In this document: positions 29,607 through 35,040 of the stretch, one piece after another | Layout: each line of letters starts with the position of its first letter | Position numbering within the stretch: the stretch's first letter is position 1 | DNA from: Nemertoderma westbladi | Taxonomy: Eukaryota; Xenacoelomorpha; Nemertodermatida; Nemertodermatidae | DNA: 35,040 nt | Assembly: GCA_032718475.1 (NCBI GenBank) | Contig: JAUCBJ010007370.1 | Coordinates: 1-35,040, forward strand | Direction of reading: 5' to 3' | Translations under genes and position numbers: made by a program | The notes under the pieces: model-generated | Databases searched by the model: none | Told to the model about the DNA's origin: nothing | What the model saw: the letters and a program-made list of their open reading frames with translations, nothing else

Positions 29607-29654
29607 ATATAATTTGTGCAGTTTCTATCACTTTTATAATGTATATGTACAATC

Positions 29655-30400
29655 TAGGGTTTAAAAAAAACACAAGGGTTGTTTTAAACACATGTTTCGA
29701 AACACTGTTTTTTTTTGTTTTTACGGATAAAAAAACAGTGTTTTTTTTAAACAAAGACTGCATAAACAATATGAGCTATAAATGCATGGTATACCTATAA
29801 TTCACACCACCACTCCCATATACCGGTACTGTATATTTAGTAATACAGTAATAGGCCGAAGCTTTCAGTTGAGCGGGTGAACTGAACAGCCGCCAGCTCT
29901 TCATGCACTCCAAGGCACGGAACCGGCTCGTCGTTCATCGTGTAAACCAGTTGATCGCTGATTGGAGTCAACTGCAGCTGCTAAGGCGAGGGAAAGGGAG
30001 GCTGTGGCCTACTGCAGCATTGCTTCTGAGTGGCTAAGAGCAGTGATGTCCCGGTGGTTCCTGAACAGTCCGATAACTGCGTTAAGATTGACGAGGATGG
30101 GAGTGACAGTGACTGGACTGATTGTGATTATGTTTCTGTGCAGTTTGATATTACTGTCAACTGTCAGTACGGTATTGTGAATATTGCTGTTGCTGTCAGG
30201 GTAGGTCATTGTACAATAAATTGTATAATAAAATATTAAATAATGTATAACATTTATTTAATCGGCCTGTACGCCTTAATAATACGAGATACTGATATTG
30301 ATGCAACAGCTTAAAAAAAACATAAATAACAATAAAAAACATTAAAAAAAACGTTTTAAACAAATTGGTTTTTGAAAATCGTGTTTTTTTTTAAACCCTA
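29655..30400 (+). mobile_element. hAT transposon, 746 bp, with perfect 8-bp target duplication
   Basis: The terminal inverted repeat TAGGGTTTAAAAAAAACAC (19 bp) is perfect at both ends. It is flanked by the direct repeat GTACAATC at 29647-29654 and 30401-30408. An 8-bp duplication is the hallmark of hAT elements. Inside is a hairpin with 15-bp arms (AAACACTGTTTTTTT) near 29702-29745 and a remnant of transposase C-terminal coding sequence. It is an internally deleted, non-autonomous copy. Confidence 0.9.
29873..30037 (+). pseudogene. hAT transposase C-terminal (hATC dimerisation) remnant
   Basis: A 54-codon frame bounded by stops has QLFMHSKARNRLVVHRVNQL followed by IADWSQLQLLRRGKG. This matches the hATC pattern (…SKxRNRLxxxRVxxLV…SNLRLL…) near the C-terminus of hAT transposases. 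After a stop at 30035-30037 the overlapping frame continues with an acidic segment (EQSDNCVKIDEDGSDSDWTD, about 30063-30122), as is common at the end of these proteins, so one frameshift is likely. The catalytic core is missing. Its position within an 8-bp-duplicated element with hAT-like ends supports the call. Confidence 0.7.
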
Positions 30401-30469
30401 GTACAATCATTTCGTAATGTTAAAATTTTGGAATAAAACTACATACATACTTGTTGCAAAGTACTTTAC

Positions 30470-31095
30470 ACACAAGTATGTAAATAGTTATTGTTACATT
30501 ATGTCAACTTAACAGCGTTCTGGTGAATTACTCGTAACGCTGCAAAGTACTACTTTGCAGCGTTGCGTCCTATAGGACCAAATGCTGCAAAGTAATCAAT
30601 TATATGGAAACAACTTAAATTACCGTATTCCAGAATGTATTATTTTCATTTATTTTAATGAGTGCTGCTTTATTATCCAGTTTGCAGTGACGGGACTAGC
30701 TACTGTATGTAAATAATTGTTTAACATGTACTGTAATCCATTTTCTCGAAACGTCCAATAGAAGACACTAAAATGAAGAAAATGGCGACAGTGTTCAGTA
30801 AAACTGAACGGACACAGACGGTGACTAAGTTTGCTTCAGTCGACTAAAGTCAACATGGATTAATGATTTATCACATCCATGCAGGTGATAACTACCAATA
30901 AACTGTAATTAGATTTAAATGTATAATTAATACTGTGTACCTGTTAATAAATTATCCGTATTATATTCGATATAGTACATGATTAAAAAGTTTAAATGAG
31001 CATTGAGCATCCATATAATCCTTTCTTCACATACCGAACGCTGATAAGTTGACATAATGTAACAAAATTACATAAATCAAATGTCACTTTTCAGC
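30470..31095. mobile_element. foldback repeat, TGTTACATTATGTCAACTTA arms
   Basis: The arm at 30492-30520 (TGTTACATTATGTCAACTTA then ACAGCGTTC) is the reverse complement of 31036-31064 apart from one base, with weaker pairing beyond. Just inside the left arm is a perfect 29-nt dyad, 30536-30564 (arms AACGCTGCAAAGTA around one C). No ORF or target duplication is clear. Confidence 0.6.
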
Positions 31096-31498
31096 GTTAA
31101 AGACCCTTGTTTATGAATATTGTTTATTTTAATGAACATGAAATCTTGAAAAAACATTTTTACCCTGTACTTGTAGGTGTGCCAAACCGGATATTTCCAA
31201 TATTTAATATACCCTGTGTTTGTTTACCCTTCTAACTCTAAAACTCGCAAACCCACTAAAAAATATTTTCGATACATCAGAATGACGTTTTCATGTATAC
31301 AATCGTTGCCACTAATCTACATTTCTACATGAAGAAATCAAACTTTGCGCGAAAAGTCTGAATTAAATAAATTAAATATTGGCCGCAAATGTATGTTCCT
31401 CCTGGAGATTTTGAAATCTTTAAAAAAGATCGTACCGTTCACGTTAAAATGTGCAATCCATAACACAATCATAACTACTTTCTATAAAAACTACGATT
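31096..31498. other. non-coding stretch, no gene seen
   Basis: Low-complexity AT-rich DNA directly upstream of the 183-residue ORF. Three CAATCxxAAxCACAATC-like fragments near 31450-31530 are weakly repetitive. No promoter element can be defended. Confidence 0.35.
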
Positions 31499-32050
31499 AT
31501 GGAATGCAATCACACAATCAATGCTATGATTCAGGAATACAATCACTATGGTATTGCTAATCGTGTGGTGCTATCTGTGGGGAAAGATATTAACACGAAA
31601 AGGACAATAATTCGCGCACACGGAGAGGGCAGTATGAGACTCGAGAAGGATATGTATAACGAGTGGCTACTTGTTATACACAACTATATACTCTACTGTA
31701 TCCCCGCGGTGGTCTTCAGTGCACCGGTGTCTGCTATTACCTCCTTACACGTTACCGGGGATACGCATCACACAAAAATCAACAATTTACTCGACCTGGA
31801 AACGGGGGAACTTGTCATCCACGGGATTCAATTCGCGGGGAAGAATAAACAGCAGCATTTCCGTCTGTCTGTCTCGGTTATAAACCCAGAGGAGTGGGCT
31901 TCAAAGATTAATGCGGTGAGGGAATTAACTCCGAAACTAACTGTAACCGGAAACCCTATCGAGGATGGGGTGGTTTCTACCACTCACATCGGTCCCAACC
32001 CTATCGAGGAGGGGGTGGTTTCTACCACTCACATCGCTCCCAAACAATAA
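31499..32050 (+). CDS. unrecognised 183-residue ORF with duplicated 15-residue tail
   Basis: The frame starts at ATG 31499. Its base composition is clearly more GC-rich than the surrounding DNA from about 31560 on, which suggests genuine coding. Residues ~22-145 read like a compact β-rich domain: NRVVLSVGKD, GSMRLEKDMYNEWLLVIHNY, PVSAITSLHVTG, ETGELVIHGIQFAG, KNKQQHFRLSVSVINPEEW. A 15-residue unit NPIE(D/E)GVVSTTHI(G/A)P then occurs twice in tandem (31952-32041). The stop is TAA. The KxxxHFxLSV strand is reminiscent of Rel/p53-like DNA-binding folds such as RBP-J, but this is a faint likeness and I do not assign a family. There is no signal peptide. It could be an exon of a larger gene (acceptor-like TTCAG at 31533), a single-exon gene, or coding sequence from an unrecognised mobile element. 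Confidence 0.45.
   Translation: MECNHTINAMIQEYNHYGIANRVVLSVGKDINTKRTIIRAHGEGSMRLEKDMYNEWLLVIHNYILYCIPAVVFSAPVSAITSLHVTGDTHHTKINNLLDLETGELVIHGIQFAGKNKQQHFRLSVSVINPEEWASKINAVRELTPKLTVTGNPIEDGVVSTTHIGPNPIEEGVVSTTHIAPKQ
31952..32041 (+). repeat. 45-bp direct tandem duplication within the ORF tail
   Basis: Two 45-bp copies (31952-31996 and 31997-32041) differ by only a few bases, so the duplication is recent. It is in frame and adds 15 residues. Confidence 0.85.
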
Positions 32051-33125
32051 GTTATTTATAAGCCCAGATACAGAGAGTGGCAGTTGAATATCAATTGACG
32101 GTGACAGGAGGCATGTTCGTTCGTATGTGCCGTTATTTTGCTATTTTTTAAAAAGTTCAGCTAGTCTTTTTTAAATAGACAGATATTATTATAGAGCATT
32201 TTATGAATCAATCGATTGAAAATAAAATATTCTAGAACATACTTTTTTGTTCTAGAACGTTTTATAATGAATTTTCTAGAACGTAGTCAAAAAGTGCCCG
32301 GAGGAGTGTATCACGTCCTGCTGTCCTGGTGTTTAGAATCGAGAATGCATGCAAAACTCACAAAGTTTATTTACACCATCGTGTGATAAGTAGCAGCACT
32401 TTGTAGATTTATGACCCGAATGTATTTAAATACGTAGCTTAGCGGTACTACTATGTTATGGGTACCCTTAGCGGTACTACCATACACTATAAGGCGTTAG
32501 TATAGGAGTATGCCCAATTTTTTTTTGTGTGTGTTTTGTTTGTATATTACCGGTAGTGTTCTAGATTATACCATCTCCCACATTACTATGGTATTGGTAG
32601 CTATTAAATTTTTATTTTGTGGTAGCTAGTAATTTTTTTGGTTAGCTATAAAAATAAAAAAAAATTTATATGTGAATAATTACCGGTATTTGAAAATGTA
32701 TATTTCAATAAATTAACTAAAGTTACATAAATAAAATCAAACACAAGTTACTCAAATAATAATTTATTTATTATTGTAATGTTGGTTTATTAGATCGAGT
32801 AAGTGCTTGAAAGGCGTTTATATTATATTAGTAACAAGAAACAAGCCAACTGAACAAAATACGCTAAAAAAGTCATAATAAAAGAAACAAAACGAGAAAA
32901 AGTTGGTCAAATTTATTCAATTATGACTTTTTTCACTAGCTAATATAAAGCACTAGCTAACACAAAATTAAAATTACTAGCTACCATATTACTGTCAGAG
33001 GGTCAAATATTTGTTCTAGAACAAGAAACCTCATGATATAAACCGATAATCACTATTATAATAATTAAAAATTTTTTTTTTTGAATTTGGGCATACTTAC
33101 TATTCTAATGCCACACCATAAACTA
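32051..33125. other. non-coding stretch with TTCTAGAA palindromes
   Basis: Three TTCTAGAA cores lie within 52 bp (32230, 32250, 32274) and another at 33015 within TTGTTCTAGAACAA. 32440-32480 has a duplicated TTAGCGGTACTAC. The rest is AT-rich with no gene. Confidence 0.5.
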
Positions 33126-33171
33126 GGCCCCCTCACACGAAGCAACTTGTTTCAGAAACTTGTTGCTGGAC

Positions 33172-33202
<31 letters not shown>

Positions 33203-33354
33203 ACACACAGAAACTTGTTGCTGGACCCCCCCACACACAGAAACCTGTTACTGGACCCCCTCACACATAGAAACAAGTTGCAGCAACAAGTTTCTGTGTG
33301 TGAGGGGGTCCAGCAGGAAGTTTCAGAAATAAGTTGCTCCATGTGAAGGGGGCC
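33126..33354. mobile_element. MITE, 229 bp, GGCCCCCTCACAC termini, TA target duplication
   Basis: About 45-bp inverted ends: GGCCCCCTCACACGAAGCAA against a right end whose reverse complement starts GGCCCCCTTCACATGGAGCA, both leading into an AACTT(G/C)-TGCTGGA segment. TA flanks both sides. The interior has tandem AGAAACTTGTTGCTGGACCC-type units, a ~19-C run (33170-33188), a CA microsatellite (33188-33208), and a further internal foldback around 33285. ORFs here are artefacts. Confidence 0.75.
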
Positions 33355-33679
33355 TAATAATTTTTGACTTTTTAAAATGGCGGCCCTACTATATTTTCAA
33401 CAATTATCTAGCCTACAATATTATTTCAATGGGTTCTAATCTGGTATCCTGGTTGGCTGTGCGGTTGTGTTTACTAGGTTGTGTATTTAGATGCGACATA
33501 TTTTGGTTGATAATTCTGATACTGATTTTACAAAATGACTCATTCATAATATAATCTCCGACAATGTTGATGTTAATTAAAATCCTATTCTTGTAACAGT
33601 GTTCTTCAGCTTCTTTTGTTTAATATGTATGTTTATCATGTATTCTCGCTTATTCTCAAATCTGATTGGCTAAACAATA

Positions 33680-33832
33680 GGGTGATATAACTGTATATCA
33701 CCCAGCTACAGCCAAAAGGAAAACACCCAATGTAACTACTATATTAACACTCCTAATACCTAATCCTTCAGCAAATAAATCATGTATAACTACTTCGGCC
33801 TGCGGCCTCAGTAGTTATACGATTTATTTGCT
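33680..33832. repeat. pair of strong hairpins (palindromic MITE-like)
   Basis: The first hairpin at 33680-33703 has perfect 10-bp arms GGGTGATATA. The second at 33770-33832 has ~30-bp arms (AGCAAATAAATCATGTATAA against its near-complement) closing over a short GGCC-TGC-GGCC apex. Both follow TCTGATTGGCTAAACAATAG, a lead I associate with palindromic MITEs of marine invertebrates. Boundaries are not defined. Confidence 0.6.
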
Positions 33833-33852
33833 TCAGGTTTTATAACCGTATA

Positions 33853-33942
33853 TAGGGATGTCCCGGAATCGATATTTTGATTCCGGCCGGAACCGGAACC
33901 GGAATTCAACATGCCGGAATATTCCGGCCGGAACCGGAATTT
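33853..33942. repeat. TTCCGG/CCGGAA-rich repeat with TAGGGATGTCCCGGAAT start
   Basis: Short imperfect repeats of GGAACCGGAA and ATTCCGGCCGGAACCGGAAT follow TAGGGATGTCCCGGAATCGA. The start resembles termini of some hAT-type non-autonomous elements, but no matching right end is seen. Confidence 0.5.
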
Positions 33943-34524
33943 TCTATAATTAGTGAAATACACTAAATGACCCATGACACTTAAATTTTTTGTGAAACAA
34001 ATGATTTTTTTTAATTTCTACAGCTAAGTTTGATAATGAGAGGAATCAGAACCTTGGTGGGAATTAAGGTGGGTGGAGTGGAGAATGGCCTGGGCCCTTA
34101 TGGGGACGGGATGGTACTTCGGCATTGAATGACAGGGAATTCAATATAATTTTTTTCTAAAATCTATAACTTTTTAGACTCATACCTAAAAACCCACGTT
34201 AACGAAAAACCTTTGGTTTCGCGTCATTAGGTCCTTTGGTGCAATATCCTGGTGTCTTTAAGGGAAAGGAGCATGTTACTGTGACATGTTATTCGAACCA
34301 AAACAATGAACGAGGCCAATAAATAGTACATGGTACAGTATAATTATTGCTGGGAATAAATAGATTTATGATCAGAAATAGCTTTATTGTAAATATAATT
34401 AAAACTAGTATATTATGCAGCACCTACGACGCACATTGGACGAGATAATACCAATCATAATATTATCTAAAAACGCCATTTTATAAACAAATTTTAAAAA
34501 GCAAATTGGAAAAACCACTATTTA
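33943..34524. other. non-coding stretch with one dispersed-unit copy
   Basis: No gene seen. 34262-34312 is a reverse-orientation copy of the unit at 9812-9905 (AGGGAAAGGAGCATGTTAC … ACCAAAACAATGAACGA). Confidence 0.5.
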
Positions 34525-34846
34525 AGGCCCGTGCTCCACTGGTAAGTCTTATATAGTCTTAGTAAGAATAAATTATGGAACACATTGGTTTCAATAGGAG
34601 CGTCTCCACTGGTAAATCGTAAGTTATGACCGATGAGTCGTAAGTGATTATGTCCCATGTTCCATCTTTTGACATATGAATCATGTGTTATATCCGGCAA
34701 GATGCCTGTGATTGGTTACTTTGGGTATAAATATGCAGTAAATGTGAGACGCATCTTATATTTTTTATCAAATGACTTAAGACTCGTGTTACCTATTGAG
34801 CAAGGAGGCATTCATTTTGACATTCTGACCAGTGGGGCACGGGCCT
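34525..34846. mobile_element. MITE, 322 bp, AGGCCCGTGCTCCACTGGT termini
   Basis: The left end AGGCCCGTGCTCCACTGGTA and the reverse complement of the right end, AGGCCCGTGCCCCACTGGTC, agree at 18 of 20 positions. GTCTCCACTGGTAAATCGTA inside repeats part of the terminus. The target duplication is unclear (TTTA left, ATTG right). The open frame at 34657-34851 lies across the element and is not a gene. Confidence 0.7.
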
Positions 34847-35040
34847 ATTGATGCATTTCATTAGTTAATGTAAATTACGATGGTTTTTGTGAATTGTATA
34901 GGAATACTACAGTAGGTGGTGTAACATATGGTGGTACCATTTTAGTTTCATTACCAGGTGAATTTTTTTTGGAAATGTGTTACATATACCCATCAAGACT
35001 GCATTCACTTTAATAAACTAAACAGGGTGGCTGAGAATTT
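34847..35040. other. no feature seen
   Basis: Short AT-rich remainder of the window with no recognisable gene or repeat copy. Confidence 0.4.

Noticed and set aside
29212-29800. Open frames on both strands of the right minisatellite
   Set aside because: Same artefact as the left array.
33081-33342. Open frames on both strands with His/Thr or Gly/Val runs
   Set aside because: Produced by the C-run and CA microsatellite inside a MITE.

Overview
The window looks like nuclear DNA of an AT-rich metazoan genome. Coding is sparse and interrupted by splice-like boundaries, and most of the sequence is transposable-element material. Two host-gene exons are visible: a syntaxin-7/12-like exon and the first coding exon of a PDE5/6/10/11-type phosphodiesterase. 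The LINEs (CR1-like with a PHD-finger ORF1, RTE-like, and a second APE/RT LINE) fit a marine invertebrate. Frequent TAGGCCTA and TACCGGTA palindromes suggest an echinoderm or a related deuterostome, but that is only an impression. Nothing looks bacterial: no operons, no ribosome-binding sites, no CRISPR, and no tRNA or rRNA that I can recognise.

Layout. 1-5.3 kb is non-coding: a Mutator-like MITE (1238-1517), a multi-hairpin block (about 1860-2110), a long unrecognised AT-rich stretch, and a diverged ~160-176 bp tandem repeat (4779-5245). On the minus strand 5339-5744 is the PDE-like first exon. It is followed by the 3' tail of a CR1-type LINE (5843-~6305). 7.5-11.4 kb holds several dispersed repeats in inverted pairs and small MITEs, one with a clear 9-bp target-site duplication. 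The syntaxin-like exon is at 11674-11898 and ends in a good splice donor. A structurally intact LINE (LINE-A, ~12.4-16.96 kb) lies downstream in the same orientation, presumably in the intron.

17.35-19.47 kb is a minus-strand, frameshifted RTE-like LINE cut off inside the reverse transcriptase. 19.5-22.3 kb is repeats and foldbacks with a cluster of TTCTAGAA palindromes. 22.46-29.61 kb is the most striking part: a 21-bp minisatellite array interrupted by the C-terminal half of an RTE-like LINE (23.5-24.4 kb, minus) and by a complete second LINE (LINE-B, 24.49-29.25 kb, plus, two intact ORFs), after which the minisatellite resumes nearly in register. Next to it is a 746-bp hAT element (29655-30400) with a perfect 8-bp target duplication and a remnant of the transposase C-terminus.

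30.4-35.04 kb holds more foldbacks and MITEs plus one unrecognised 183-residue ORF (31499-32050) with a duplicated 15-residue tail.

The elements do not form a shared pathway. The window is a record of successive insertions around two host genes, with LINE-A and LINE-B the only apparently intact mobile coding units. All calls come from reading the sequence and the supplied translations; no database search was possible.
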